Part shown: positions 1 to 12,600 of the stretch, in pieces
Position numbering within the stretch: position 1 is the stretch's first letter
How the letters are laid out: each line of letters starts with the position of its first letter
NCBI GenBank assembly: GCA_026874595.1
Contig: CM049320.1
Span: 12,649,488 to 12,713,487, forward strand
Source of the DNA: Sipunculus nudus
Taxonomy: Eukaryota > Annelida > Sipuncula > Golfingiida > Sipunculidae
DNA: 64,000 nt
Direction of reading: 5' to 3'
Position numbers and translations under genes: made by a program
Notes under the pieces: generated by a model
What the model was told of the DNA's origin: nothing
Seen by the model: the letters and a program-made list of their open reading frames with translations, nothing else
Databases searched by the model: none

Positions 1-125
1 TGACACAAAAGCTGAAGTATCTAAACAACTAATGCAGAGATCAGCATGATTTTTTTTTGCATGGATATTGACCATTAAGTGTTTTTATTAGTTTCTGCAG
101 ACTGGTGGAGCCACCTATATTTTTT

Positions 126-924
126 GTATCCACCAAAACAAAGTTTGGGGATACTATGTTTTTGACCGGGTTTCGCTGCCGCCTCCGCCGCCGCTGCCGC
201 GTTCGTTTCCGGAGAATTCCTCTGAGACTACAGGACCGATTTTTCCGAAATTTTCACCAATTATCGGGTCACATGTGAACTGGTGCATAACCAATTTGCT
301 TTGACCTCTGACCTTTCCTTTCTGCCCAGCGTCCATTTATGCGTCTGTTTCCACACATAAACCCTCATATCTCGGGAACCGTTTGACCGATCAGGAAAAT
401 TTTTTTTATACAAATGTAGCCCTTGGATAGCTTTATAACATACACAAAAATGGTGGCGCCACCTGCAACCATGTTTGCGTAGTGTCCATCTGTTCATCTG
501 CCTTGGGTTAAAATCACGCTGCAGACATTCAAGCTCATATCTTGGGAACCGTTTGACTGACTGGGCCAAAATTGTGCATGTATTTAGATATCACATAGGT
601 CTTTATCATACACAAAACTGGAGAGGCCACCTGCAACCATTTTTGCACAGCGTCTGTCTGTTAGTCTGCCGTGGGCTAAAATCACTCATATACATGTAGT
701 GGTTTGACTTTTCTGCCTACAATTTTGCATATGTATACAACTTAGACAACTTTCAGGATTTGTGGTAGGTGGGACAACCTACATACACATTTAGGCTGCA
801 GACATCCATGCTAATATGCAACACACCTTACTCTATTTCCCCTTGCCACTCAATTCATGCCTCACTTCATCCGTTCCACTCTGATTATGGTGGATACACT
901 TGTCGACTACCCGTATTTTTAGTT
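126..924 (-). mobile_element. Copy A of an unclassified non-autonomous element (inverted)
   Basis: This stretch matches, in reverse complement, the elements at 56623-57530 and 61168-62939. Its left edge carries a hairpin of the form GTATCCACC...GGGGATAC (about 126-155). A GC-rich segment of CCG/CGC repeats follows (about 170-225), then degenerate internal repeat units of roughly 270-280 bp, and the opposite terminus reading CGACTACCCGTATT near 903-918. One perfect GGTGGCGCCACC palindrome lies at 452-463 and a perfect AGGTCA direct repeat (on the - strand) at 302-314. No transposase or reverse transcriptase reading frame is visible, so it must be non-autonomous. The class is unknown: the subterminal hairpins recall Helitron-like or foldback elements, but target duplications are not clear. 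The short open frames inside are not credible genes. Confidence 0.8.
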
Positions 925-1509
925 TTTAAAGTTTCCGCATTTTTTCTCTATTTTTGAGATATATAAATACAGACACAGTCTTGGCCTGTTGGTCAATCTG
1001 TTTGATGCTTCAGTTGAATGGGTATATACTACCATTCTGATGATAAAATTTCCTTTTGCAAATCTCTTCAAAGTCAGCTGAGCGTCAGGACCCATGGGTC
1101 ACTTGTTCAAGGTTCCAACCGGTGTTTCTTCTGTGTTTCTTCTTTCATGTTTCATGTCTGGGAGTTGTCTCGCATGTGCAAGATCGGACTTATAGTCTCA
1201 CAGACTCGTAATGGTGAACACCCACAGATGGACTACATGCGAATGGTTACTCACACACAGAACCACAACAACGTAAAAAATAGGTTAATCGGAGAGTAAG
1301 TCCATGTGATGGGATGGTTTTGCTGGGGAAATTTTCGTACTCAGCCAAAATTAACTAGTAGGATGAGATAATGCACATGGTATTGAAAAGGGTTCTGTTT
1401 ACCTTTCACCTATAATTTAAAGCCGTACTAAAACTTTCACATGTATTGGTCCAGAGAAGCGCTTGATTCCGACCTCCCTCGGTTAAACCCTTTAAATCCC
1501 AACCTAGAC
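925..1509. other. Intergenic stretch, no gene seen
   Basis: Moderately AT-rich unique-looking DNA. The open frame at 1018-1299 has no recognisable domain and no splice context, so I do not call it a gene. Confidence 0.5.
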
Positions 1510-1560
1510 TGGTACCCCCGCTCTATTATGGATCGCCACCATAATAGAGCGGGGGTACCA
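1510..1560. repeat. Perfect 22-bp inverted repeat (hairpin)
   Basis: The left arm (1510-1531) begins TGGTACCCCCGCTC and its exact reverse complement occupies 1539-1560, separated by a 7-nt loop (ATCGCCA). The arms are GC-rich in an AT-rich neighbourhood and have no mismatch. This could be a small foldback element, the remains of one, or a transcribed hairpin; no neighbouring feature says which. Confidence 0.9.
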
Positions 1561-2029
1561 ATCTAATCCCAACGACAAGTTGATTTTGGAATACAGATGT
1601 TGGTTTTGTGAGAGTGTCCGATGTTTCCTGACTAGTGTGCTGATACGATATTGTTCTATTTACATTTTTATCAAGATGACAATATTCAGTTCCTGATATT
1701 ATTCAGATAAATATGAATAATTCAGGATGGAGACCTTTCCTCAGTCTATGTTTATCTCACTAACATACATATATTCAAGAGACAACCCCATTTTATCAAA
1801 GAATAAATATACCTCCTTGTTTCTGTGTAACAAAACCCGCCTAACTGTAGCCTAGATCTTTTGCATCTATATTATATCTATTTTTAATGTATAGGCGTAT
1901 TATCATACCATAGTTATTTATGGAAACGTAATAATATGACATTTATTGTTGTATATTTAATGTTTAATAATAAAAGATTATTCCATTGTGTGTGGGAAGA
2001 TTTAAGATAAATACGCCTCAGCACAGAAC
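1561..2029. other. AT-rich intergenic stretch, nothing recognised
   Basis: Low-complexity AT-rich DNA with no coding signal, no tandem array and no similarity to the other repeats in the window. Confidence 0.5.
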
Positions 2030-2345
2030 CAGACACTTCCTGGCTTTCCGCACAATGTCACGTGGCTTCGCGACAGCCGGTGTCCGGGGGTGGTGTTCTC
2101 TCACATCTGTCGCCGCTTATCTGCGCAGATAGCGCCAAATGACGACAGACCGGGTGCTGACTGCGTGGACCCACGAGGATCTCGGTGTAATGGACCCGAT
2201 GAAATCATTCGCCGATAGCATCGAGACGGTGGACGCGTCGGAAATGTGCCGTGTTCCGTCGAGACCGGTCCGGAATTATATGCGGTCATTACATGAGACT
2301 TCTGATAAGGATGTGAAGTTAGTGGCCAACCCGTGCCTGTGTATG
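2030..2345. promoter_or_regulatory. CpG-rich block with an open frame of unknown meaning
   Basis: CpG dinucleotides are abruptly frequent here compared with the AT-rich flanks. An open frame runs on the + strand from 2139 to 2444 (101 codons) and another on the - strand from 2289 to 2101. Neither shows a known domain, and I see no convincing splice pair. The base composition fits either a short exon of an unknown gene or an unmethylated regulatory region upstream of the Eph gene. I favour regulatory DNA, weakly. Confidence 0.3.
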
Positions 2346-2445
2346 CATAAATCTACAAGCAGACGACACTTCACATCGCTTGCCTTAATCGATGATTGCT
2401 GTATGAAACCCAGACACATATATTATATCTATCGCTGCCCCTAGA

Positions 2446-3808
2446 ACTGGCAATCATCGGTAATGAAAATTCAGGATCTCACAAATACTAAATATCTCAA
2501 AATTCGAAAGGATTTACAACCTTTCTACCTTTAACAACATATTGTGATTGATTTTTTTTGGCAATATCGGGAAATAATATCATTTATTTATATTTTATTG
2601 TATACCTGCTGATTTTTTCATCTTTATGGTAAATTTAAGGAAACTATATACAAAACCATAATGTAACTGCTTTTAATTCTATAATACCTAATTTTTTCAG
2701 GCTTCTCTGTGTAATTCATAATGGTGAATAAACATAGTTCTTAGCAGATATATTTATTTCCTGATACTCTTTCGTAAAGACAAGAAAAAACAAGAAAGTG
2801 TATATTTAAGATTTTTACATATTCGTGTTTGTTCCGATTACGTCCAAAAAAATTGAAGTCCCAAAATGCCCCCCCCCCCCCATCTTTTTTTCCCAGTGCA
2901 CAGATAAACAAATTTACAATTTTATTTTTCAATTGCCTGTTTCATTAATTGATATTATTCGGCAAAAGCTGAAACAAAAAGGGTTTCACATAATACTTTT
3001 GTGCAGCCTGGGAGGCCTCTCCACGAACCCATGGATACAGCTCTCTTTGACAGAAGAGTACCGGATGTACGGAAAGAAATTATTGTTTATTGTGCTTCAT
3101 CTGGCGTCTCTTTTATCTTGCTTCATGCTCCAAGCAGAGCTTCGCTAACGCGAGAACGCTGGGTGTCATAATATCCCAGAAATAACAGGGCGGACTTCGC
3201 TTACACGAAAACGATTTGCAGCCCCGGGTTTGTCATATCTGAGCACTTTGATATCAGTAGAAGGACGGCTAGGAGATTTATTATATCGTTCCGTTAACGC
3301 TGTTCGATTTTTCTGTCAACTGATACGTTATTTATGGTTGTAATATCACAGTGAAAATAACAAATGTCCAAACAAGTGAACAGATGAAATTGGAAAAGAT
3401 CAAGGGCGTTTATATATGTCCCATTTCAAAACCTCCGTGTCCCATAGAGGTGGTTGTTTAGGCATTTCTTCATAAAGAAAATGGTGGTATAACACCTTCA
3501 ATATTGGTAGATATTACAGTACATAACCAGAAAACGCACTTTGAAGATTGCATAAAGAGACCATGACGCAATACGGGAGTTATCCACGTGACCTCCCTTG
3601 TTCAATGCATATTTTGTCATAAGGATTGCCACCCTGATAAAACACTGGATTAACCTTCTGTTTTATATGGGTATACCTATATACGGTGAAAATATCAGCT
3701 AACGGAGGCCATAGAAGATAGTGCGAACCTGCATCTATACATAATATTAAATATGCAGTACCTTGGCAGCTTTTCATATACATGTAACTTTATATGCATG
3801 GATTTTTG

Positions 3809-3811
<3 letters not shown>
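2446..3811. other. AT-rich intergenic stretch with a poly-C tract
   Basis: No gene is supported. A run of 13 C residues lies at 2869-2881. The open frames across it (2741-2932 on the - strand, 2825-3148 on the + strand) are low-complexity chance frames. A slightly GC-richer patch at about 3000-3300 holds no recognisable domain. Confidence 0.5.

Positions 3812-3870
<59 letters not shown>
3812..3870. repeat. (AT)n microsatellite
   Basis: About 29 uninterrupted AT dinucleotides. The YIYIYI-type open frames crossing it are artefacts of the repeat. Confidence 0.97.
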
Positions 3871-3874
<4 letters not shown>

Positions 3875-4634
3875 GCAAATGTTGTCAAGACAACTTGAAT
3901 CCATAGTGACGTGTGATGGATGTCCATGAAGAAATGTAAAACCCGCGCTGGGTTACAGTTCTGATAGCCATCTTTTTTCTTGCATGAAAGTGTTCTCATC
4001 ACCTGAACGCCAGGGAGAGCAAGTTCATCAAGACGGCCACCAGACGGCGCTAACGCTCTCACCTTGCAGTAGGCACATTTTCACGTTGCACCATTGACAT
4101 GTTTAAATGTATGCTTTATTTCACTGGAATTATAAGTATTTCTTAAACATTTCAAATCAATCTTCATTCTTGGTTAAAACGGCAATTACATCATATGAGG
4201 TCCAAACCTTCTTGTGTATACTTGAATACAACCCTGTGTAGTGTAAAATCCCCATAGATCTATAATATGTATTAACTAATATGATTGTAGGATTAAGTGT
4301 GTTAAGCGTCTAAAATACAACAACAAACCTGTGTTCAGTTAATATAAAGAGCCTGCAGTTTTACCGTTCCATTGCATCTACACAATACAAGAATTTTAAA
4401 TATAATTGGATCATGCATTGTGCACCAACTATTATTCATGTGAATCCAAATTGACCATGCACAAAATTACGTATGAAGGATACATATACATGTGTAGACG
4501 CAATTGAGCTTCTGCGCATAAATAGCCTACCGTAAAAGGATTTTATGACTTATTAATCTAATTAGTAGACAGAGGGGTGTATATTTAACCCGATTAACCA
4601 GGCTGACGTGATCAAGATACAACATGTATGTTTT

Positions 4635-4636
<2 letters not shown>
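3871..4636. other. Intergenic stretch, nothing recognised
   Basis: AT-rich DNA with a small GC-richer patch near 3930-4075. A - strand open frame there runs into the neighbouring (AT)n repeat and has no domain. No gene is supported. Confidence 0.5.
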
Positions 4637-4713
<77 letters not shown>

Positions 4714-4722
4714 GGGGGGGGG
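4637..4722. repeat. (GA)n microsatellite ending in a poly-G run
   Basis: About 38 GA dinucleotides with one interruption (AAGAGA near 4701) followed by a run of G. RERERE and SLSLSL open frames on the two strands are artefacts. Confidence 0.97.
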
Positions 4723-5499
4723 ATATATCAGTTGTTCTCTTCATTTTATCCACAGAGCAGGATTCATATAATGTTCAACAAATGTATAAATAAATGTGTC
4801 TTTGTTGACTGATTTAGTGGGGGTATAGTCGCTCTTACAAGTTATACATGTATGTAAACATACATGCACACATGCAACATAAAGAGTTCAATAATTTATC
4901 CCTTAATTTGAACTAAATGTAAAGTTGTAGGGTCATACTTATGAAGTTCTTTCACATATTTCACTTTCTCAAGTATTCTTCCAAAGTTAGACGCATGAAA
5001 GTTCAACAAAATATGCACTAAGGACAAAAATTTAAAAATTTGTGCAAAACTCGACATCTTGGAACGGAAACTTTATCCCCGGTATTCCTTAGCTTAATTT
5101 ACTCTAATGGGCATTAGTCTCAAATCTAACACGTTCATGTTTCCAGGAACAATTTGTTTAAATGACACTTCAAATTTTGGAGAGCGTGTAAAAAATGTAA
5201 TTTGAAAACGGAAACTTTAACCCGATTTTATTCTCTTATAGGAATGACAGCTGCTGAAAATACTGTCGGTGTACTCAAATATCATTCCAAAAGTGTCTGT
5301 TGCACCGTGTTTAAGTTTCCATTGTGGAGATAAAAATGTTGCATAAGGGATAGTAATTACACACTGGGACATCTGAAATTGAAATTAAAAAAACAGGAAA
5401 AAAGAAGTTACAGAAAAACTACCGCCAGACTCGTCTCAGTTGTCCAAACCTCTTTGATAAATCACAAAATGCGAGACAAAACAAGACCTTAAAATCGCA
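4723..5499. other. AT-rich intergenic stretch, nothing recognised
   Basis: No coding signal, tandem array or RNA gene could be recognised. Confidence 0.5.
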
Positions 5500-5930
5500 T
5501 GCACGTTATAAAATGTCTCAAAATGGACTATCCAATAAGGGAAGTGCCACGCATGTTCATCTGAAAGTGGAGCCAAGTTACGTGTCGGGTGACACATGCA
5601 CCTGTACCCCTGTGCCCCCTAATGTCTTCTGTTCCGATCGGTTGGCACAAGGGGCGGCACCTCATTAGTTGTCTGTACGTTTTCGGGAGTCTATCATTCA
5701 AAGAAGAGAACACCGCCGAACTGTTATAGATAGTCCCTCTGCAGCTGAAACCGTTACACGATCGAGCGCATCACTTTTTGCACGCGATATTTTGATGGCG
5801 GAACACGTGCTTGAAGACATCTTGAAATAGACAAGCCCCGCCCACTAAAATATTAAATTCGGTGCGTTTGGCTTGCGGTGGATTCGCAGCTGTTATGTTC
5901 AACAGCTGACCAGACTTGTATAGCTGTATA
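5500..5930. promoter_or_regulatory. CpG-rich block, candidate upstream regulatory DNA
   Basis: This block is clearly richer in G, C and CpG than its flanks. It contains a GC-box-like CCCCGCCC near 5835 and E-box-type CACGTG and CAGCTG motifs. It lies about 3.7 kb upstream of the inferred Eph promoter. The - strand frame at 5528-5713 shows no domain. A regulatory role is inferred from composition and position only. Confidence 0.3.
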
Positions 5931-6596
5931 TCCTTCCTTTTATATTCTATAGATTTATTAATACCAAGAAATGGCTAACGACTTCCTTAATTTGCTACGC
6001 GTGTATGGAGCGTGCAACAAATTATGCAAATTATAACCTTTGTATTATATTTACGGTGCATACTGCGATTAACAGATGGCGACCGGCTTAAAAATATCCA
6101 ATTCTCCACAAGCTGTTCCATAACGTACAATTTATAGTTCCATAATAACAAAACGAAAATCTGTTGGTAACTCGTGTGAAATTTAAATATATATACATAT
6201 GAGTTCTTGCTAGGGTTTATCATGCATTAACAGTTTGTTCAAGTAAAAATGGTTGGAAGGTGTGTTGAAAAGTAAATTGAAGTAAACATTAAAATACCAC
6301 ATGCAGAGTTAACCAGGTTCCATAAAATTGTAGTGTTGAGAAAAATAATATTGAATATGAGAAATTATTATACCGGAATGTTTTTCCACTATATTTCTCC
6401 CCATTTATAAAATTAATTGTATAATTTTTATAGTTATTGTTTACATTCTGTAATTTTCGTTGATAAATCCTTAATTGTATTAACACGCACGCACACACAC
6501 ACACACACAAACATATATATACATATTTTACATTGTTTTTCATATTTTACAATCAGGCATATTTTGTACCGTTCTATTATATCGCCGTATTAAGAG

Positions 6597-6649
<53 letters not shown>

Positions 6650-6899
6650 CTTTTTATGCATATTTATCTTTACTGTTCTATATAAATATATTATTTTACG
6701 CGTCCAAAGATCCTGAAAAATAAAAATGTATATTTCAGGCTAATTTATGAGCTATATACCAAATGAAATTTCTATTAATAAATATTTTTGTCGAACTTTC
6801 AGTGCATGATTGAAATGCCTCAATGATAAGCTATATATTCTGTTCAGTTTGGTTTAAGGCTAAATAGATTAAATGCTTTTAACAAAGTTGATTTGATAC
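5931..6899. other. AT-rich intergenic stretch with microsatellites
   Basis: It contains a (CA)n tract at about 6485-6509 and an (AT)n tract at about 6597-6647. Otherwise this is low-complexity AT-rich DNA without a supported gene. Confidence 0.6.
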
Positions 6900-7350
6900 A
6901 TTTTGTGTACATACAGAAGTCCCCGTTTTGGGAAGTGTCAGTTTAAACAAACAGGGCAGGCGACCCAGATGTCACTCGCACAGTGGACTTCATTACGCGT
7001 GCGCACAACAAACACCGTGGCACGCGTAAGAGGGGCATGCGTGGTTCTGGCGGTGAAAACCTCTAATGAGTAGTGAGAGCGCCCACCCAGCGATCACACC
7101 TGAACACAAAGAGGTTAACACTTGGTATTATACTGACATATCAGACCTCGGACAAATTATAATTACTGGCTAAATATTCCTACCGAACCATGCAGTAATT
7201 GAGCCAATTTGACAGGTCAGCTCATTAAAAGTCCTTCTTATACTGCTCAGCGGGCGGCCCGAATAAAATATCGCTTTTCCATGACATCGTGTGTGCATAG
7301 TTCTCCCTCATACTGGGAGCCCAGGCAATTAAATTACCGGAAAGATAGTA
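6900..7350. promoter_or_regulatory. CpG-rich block, candidate upstream regulatory DNA
   Basis: A compositional island with GCGTGCGCAC and CACGCGTAAG-type motifs, about 2.2 kb upstream of Eph exon 1. It has no open frame of note. A regulatory role is inferred from composition and from the similar block at 5500-5930. Confidence 0.28.
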
Positions 7351-9380
7351 AAGGTGTGACCGTTCATTTGGTGTTGTATAGAGTATAGCAAACCGCATGG
7401 ATACAGTGTTCCAAATAAAATTGTGAGATTGCTTGCGTTAGGCCTATTTCGTTAATATTAAATTTGCAAGTTTCGTGCACAAAAATAATAATTTACAGTT
7501 CATTTTTTTCAGTTCACGCATCTTTATTCTAAACACACATTTTCTTATTCTAAACAAATCAATTTTAGAATGTACATTTGATATTAAAAATAAAAGGCTC
7601 TACTGAAAGCAGATCCGCACACAATGCGCGCTAAAGTTCCAACTCTTCAATTCAAGGGAGATTAATTTTTGTTTTGGAGGCAACAAAAACCGGCATCAGA
7701 TTCACTCAGTCTTAGTTTATGACAAATATTAACAAACGATTCCAGCGCTGGAGTGTGGGCCTGACCGCATATCGGTTACATCATGGCGTTGGCCGCCACA
7801 AAGCACGTCTGTGAACACCTCCGACCATATTTATGTGACCCTGAAATATAATACCCGTCACACCCCTGCCCTGAATGTTTGTGGCCTTTTAATTTTAAAT
7901 CGCTTTACACGAGTCCTGCGTACACCAAAAACACCAATGTGTAATATATATGTACCTCTAAAAATAAAAAGTTCACCGAGTACTGCATGCACGATTAGGC
8001 CTATTTATATATATAAAGATTGAATTACTTTCTTCATGGTGAATTTAAAATTAACATATATATACATATATATATATATATACTTATATATTAAACCGAA
8101 TCAACAACAAGTGCTTATGTGTTTTTCTATATAAGTTAAGTTGTTTAGATTTATTTGGATATCATAATATGCATTTATGTCTACATATATATATATATAG
8201 GCAGTTTATTTATTCAACAGTATTAATGTAAGGTTTCACTTGCATCTTAGTTTTAAAAAAGAGACAAAGGCCTACTCTTTTAAAACTACTTCAATACTTA
8301 AAAAAATCTCCTAAATTCTAATGACATATTTTTCCTTATTCTTTTTTTTTTTACATGATCCGATTGATGTAGATTTATACATATTCAGATGTTAAAAATA
8401 AAAAAAAATAAAGAAAGATAGCAAAATTCCTTTAATCAAACCATGTAATAGGCCTACTTGTTATTCACCAAAATCTCACTTGTTAAGTGGCACAAAAGAA
8501 GAAGAAAATAGTTGCTTGTTATAGTTGTTTCATGCAGTTGCTCACCTTGTTGACGTTTTATATGATTGTTAATATTTATATTTTATAGTTTTTTGGTGTA
8601 TACTTCAGGTCTGTCGCGACAGATAACGTTCAAAATATTACTGTAGTTAATACTGTTAGATAAATCTATACTACCACCCAGTTCGGACAATTAACAGTGA
8701 TAATTAATGGATGGACTGAAAATAAGAATGTATGGATGATTAAAAAATTGACATTGCTGATATTGCCTATATTCTAGTTATTTTCATTTATTTATGCAAG
8801 CTCACCATATATTTCGTTTGAGTGAATTGTACGATTAAAATGAAAAAAAAAATAGTCAAACAAGCTGTTTCCACGACTGTATACATTTTATATGACTGAT
8901 TGCATTATTGAGTGATTGTCAGGAATGTCGCTTGCTTGGAATTCTTTTCTTCTTTATTATAATTTTAAAATGAAAAGTATATTAAAAACATTACATTTTT
9001 GAAAGACTCGATCAAAGGCGTGACAGGCCATGTTCAGTAGAAGATATCAACGCATCGGCTCACAATTTCACTTCCTACGTTTATACGTGACTTTTTTTAA
9101 TAGATGAGGCTAACACAATGCTTATGGCATGCATATCGTTTGTTTTGTTTTTTTTATAGTGACGAACTTTTCAACATTTTCCCACGACACATAACCCTTT
9201 GTATTTACGTTGTCAAAACTGGCCTTGAACAGTTTAATGATCTAAACCGGTCACTCAGTACCAATAATGTGATTAAAAGTGCCAATTACCCTCTTGGATC
9301 TGTTGACATTTTAATCAAACGAACCCTATTCCACTGCCTGTCTAATTCATGCGCCGAGCCGAGGTTTTCTTCGCAATCAG
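7351..9380. other. AT-rich intergenic stretch upstream of Eph
   Basis: No gene is supported. Interrupted (AT)n tracts occur near 8058-8085 and 8184-8200. The long open frame beginning at 9104 runs across the TATA box and exon 1 in a different frame and is discussed among the rejected items. Confidence 0.5.
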
Positions 9381-9396
9381 CCATAAAATCTGAAGC

Positions 9397-9430
9397 TATA
9401 AAAGGGGTATATTATCGTTCGATCCAGTCT
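9397..9430 (+). promoter_or_regulatory. EPH: Core promoter of the Eph gene (TATA box, initiator-like site)
   Basis: GCTATAAAAGGGG holds a textbook TATA box (TATAAAAG, 9397-9404) flanked by G/C. Twenty-nine bases after its first T is an initiator-like CCAGTCT with the A at 9426, the usual distance between TATA box and start of transcription. The site lies about 180 bases upstream of the exon 1 start codon. The spacing and motif are seen in the sequence; actual use as a start site is inference. Confidence 0.6.
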
Positions 9431-9503
9431 TGCCAAAACCAAAGTGTCCCAAGGGCCTCAAACCAAAACAATCGGACTGTCAATCAAAGCTGGAGGAGAG
9501 GCG

Positions 9504-9624
9504 ATGGGAGGCACATAATTGGCTGGGAGACGCGAACTCGATTAATTATTCATGAGCCACGGAGCAAGTGGGCATGTGCGAAATCCAATGTTGTCAGTGC
9601 AAGCAAAAATGGCGGTGGCGATAG
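9504..9624 (+). promoter_or_regulatory. EPH: Two upstream open reading frames in the Eph 5' leader
   Basis: If transcription starts near 9426, the leader contains two out-of-frame AUGs before the chosen start. One is a 4-codon frame (9504-9518). The other is a 16-codon frame (9574-9624) that begins upstream of and ends beyond the main AUG at 9609, so a ribosome translating it would miss the main start. Both could lower translation of the receptor. There are also two in-frame upstream AUGs (9552 and 9588) in poor context. Confidence 0.4.
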
Positions 9625-9699
9625 TCGCTGGCCTCTCGCCACTCGGAATATGTATTTGTATATTGTGTGGATTTACTCAACTTGTGCTGGCATATGAAG
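9609..9699 (+). CDS. EPH: Eph receptor tyrosine kinase, exon 1 (start and signal peptide)
   Basis: This exon encodes the first 30 residues plus one base of an Eph receptor, the membrane tyrosine kinase that binds ephrins on neighbouring cells. The peptide begins MAVAIVAGLSPLG, has a hydrophobic core with ICICILCGF, and ends LAYE. That is a typical secretory signal peptide with a cleavage point near the final alanine. A consensus donor, GTACGT, follows at 9700. Spliced to 48330, the split codon gives Val and the protein reads YEVVLLDTT, the characteristic start of mature Eph receptors; in vertebrate genes the signal peptide is likewise on a separate first exon. I chose the ATG at 9609 because it has A at -3 and G at +4 and gives a normal-length signal peptide. 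The in-frame ATG at 9552 would add 19 residues but has weak context. Confidence 0.85.
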
Positions 9700-12600
9700 G
9701 TACGTGTATTCCATACGTTTATTTCTACCGTTTGTGTGTGTGTGTTTGGTGCAGGACGGCTTCACTGACTGTAAAAACGAACAAAAACATCGCTCAGTGG
9801 TTTGCACGCACGCCGTGTAGAGCGCCACCGTAAAGGCCGAATAAAGTGCGCCTGGCAGCTCGGAGCAGCTGTCATCGGTGTGTGTTAGGGTCAGATTGCG
9901 ACCATGGGGTAGAAAATTAAAGACCGGTACCACACACTAATCTTTAATCCAGGTGAAGTGTAGGCGAGATTAAAGCTTATTTTAAAATTTCCAGGTTGTG
10001 ATCTGGAGATTCTCGAGTTTATTATCATCTGGTGTTATGTTACAAGCCTTGGGGTCAGAGAACCCGACTTGGGGGCCCATTGAAACCATTGCTGTATGCC
10101 CCGTAAATGTTTAGCGAGCTATTAGCTGAGGCTCCAAACTCACACCCAAGGGAAAAAACGACAGCTGCATATCCCCCAAGACTACAAAACCTAGTCCGTA
10201 CAGCTGTGAGATCTGTCAGGAACATTTGTGGCTGCCTTCCAGTGAAGCCCCAACTTCTCTTAGGTAAATGAGTATATAGCTTGAACCCCTGTTGCAAGTT
10301 GATTGGCAGAGAAAGGTGAATGCCAGAGGGGGTTGTGAACGTGTTTCTTCAGTGAGAGGAAATACATCACCCCCAGGCTGTATTATACACCTCTATAAAG
10401 GCTCAAGAGAAATGAACTGTGGTCAAACTTTGTTACATATAACACTCATAATGCTAATTTAGGAACCTGTTGGTAAATATGTTTTATATTTAGATACTGA
10501 ATTATTTGAAAAAAAATTACAAATAAAGAAAAAGATGTAACAATAAAATGTGCTACTAGCATGTTATAGGGTATCTGCCACTTGCTTCCCCCCCCCCCCC
10601 CCTTGTAACTGAGGTGTTTCAATCAAAGGATATAACGTACGTCAACCACCACCATTCTTAGACCCAATTCTTAGATTGTATTTGATGGATTGTAAATTGA
10701 AAACCTCTATTCCCTTTCATGGGATATTTGTGTACATAATTGACTACTTTGCTGAAAAAAAGTTAAAATGCTGGTGTTTTGTAGTGTATAGTTCACGTTA
10801 CTGAAAGCTATTTAATGTAATTGTTGTGATATTATGAGAACTTAGCTTATAAAAGAAAATGTTAAATATAAATGGAAACACTCCTACCGAGGACGTAGTA
10901 GTTTAAATGAATGCTGCGTTTTGATTGCTTCTGAATGCGAAGCACTTGGAAAGTACTCGGCTTCAATAAAATCAGCTGTCAGAAAATCCAGAGCTCTAGT
11001 AATAAAAAATAGTACAAAATTCAGTCTGGTTAATTTTCGATTTTGATTGGCTTCTCTGCTGTTCTAACTGTTCATCCATTATCGATATTCATTTGGTTCT
11101 GAGGTCTTTAAGTTATTTGCCGATGCTGCATTCTAGAAATACAATAATCCACCCAGACAGGCAGTGAAAACCAAGCCCAAATCATTGTGTTTTATAGGTA
11201 ATAGACACTGACAGATTTGTACGGATTTAGACTCCACATTTGGCTTCTAGGTATCATGGCTGGTCAATTTCCATCCATAAGTTCATCTTTAAGAAAACTT
11301 TCAAGTCTTGCTTGGAACTTCTTTGTAAGGAAGATATTTTGTCTGTGGGTTTACTTGCAACATTATAAGGCACTTTAAGAACACTCCAGTGGTGGCGCCA
11401 TGTAAATTAACAAGCCTGACAAACAACATCCATCAAACCGATGCGTTCAAAATCACTGCTTTCTGTACGGTATATATCTTTATAAAAAGACACTTGATAT
11501 TAGAATTCATGGGCTGTTTTGCTGTGTCTGTTACGGAGGGATTATACACAGCTAAGCTTTTAGTGGCGCATGTCTGGTATTGACAAAGCTATCGTGGATT
11601 CCCAGACCTGGACAGAATCTCTTTTTAGTCTCTCACCACAGTTCTTAGGTTGGAGTGAATTACTCTGTGGCTCTGTCTTTCAGAAGGGCTTTGTATAGAA
11701 ATGGTAAACTTTCACTGTACTGAAGTAGTTTAAACCGTGTATGGAAAACTTAAAATCCAGTGCTGAGAAAATGTGATATGCATAAAATATTTAATGCATA
11801 TGATTTTTAAGCCTGGTAGTGTTATTTGTACGGGGAATATTTGAAATCTGCCTTTAATTCATACCTTTAAACAATAATCACTGACTAAATTCTAAGTTAA
11901 TAAAATAAAAGCATATTGTGGTTTTCTTTCTTTGGGTTAAATAGATTATTCTTGTGTAAGTACTAAACAATACAAAGGTAGGGGAAATATAAATTTTCAA
12001 ATAGAAAAAATATAATGCCCAAGGATACTGGAATATATGAAATTAGTAAGCCATGAACTCAAATTTATTTGAAATTTGATTTTGCAAGGGTATGTTAAAT
12101 ATGTTTAAAAACATATATAATTACAACTTGTTACAAGAGAATCTAAAATTGGATAATGAAGACTTAGAGAAAAATCTTGAATATGTACATATTTTTCTTC
12201 GATTAATACATAGTTTATAGAAACATTTCACATGTCCCCTCTGAGACATTGATAGTTTCTCCTAAAGGCAAGTCAATATCTACAGAGTTCAGCCATCTGT
12301 TATTCCGATATGATGTGATCAGGGCAATACCATAATGATGCCATAAAATTATTCATCATTGTAGTCAAAGACTGGGGCACCTTTTGGTCACAGTGGAGAA
12401 TAGTGAAACCACATAAAAGCTTATATGTGTATAGTCGTCAGTCTGTGCACAGATACAAGATGTCAGGACCTCTGTAATACTCACTAGCATTAATAAGATC
12501 GTAATATCCAAATAAAACCTTCCCTGCATCCCAAGGCAGAAACGATGACAAAACATACTTCGGTGTTTAAAGGATCTCCGTCAAACAGATTGCCGTCATG

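Noticed and set aside
4562-4793. SLSLSL and RERERE open frames
   Set aside because: Translation of a (GA)n microsatellite.
9104-9697. 197-codon open frame on the + strand, the longest in the window
   Set aside because: It crosses the TATA box and runs through Eph exon 1 in another frame, has no recognisable domain, and its composition changes along its length. Most likely a chance frame.
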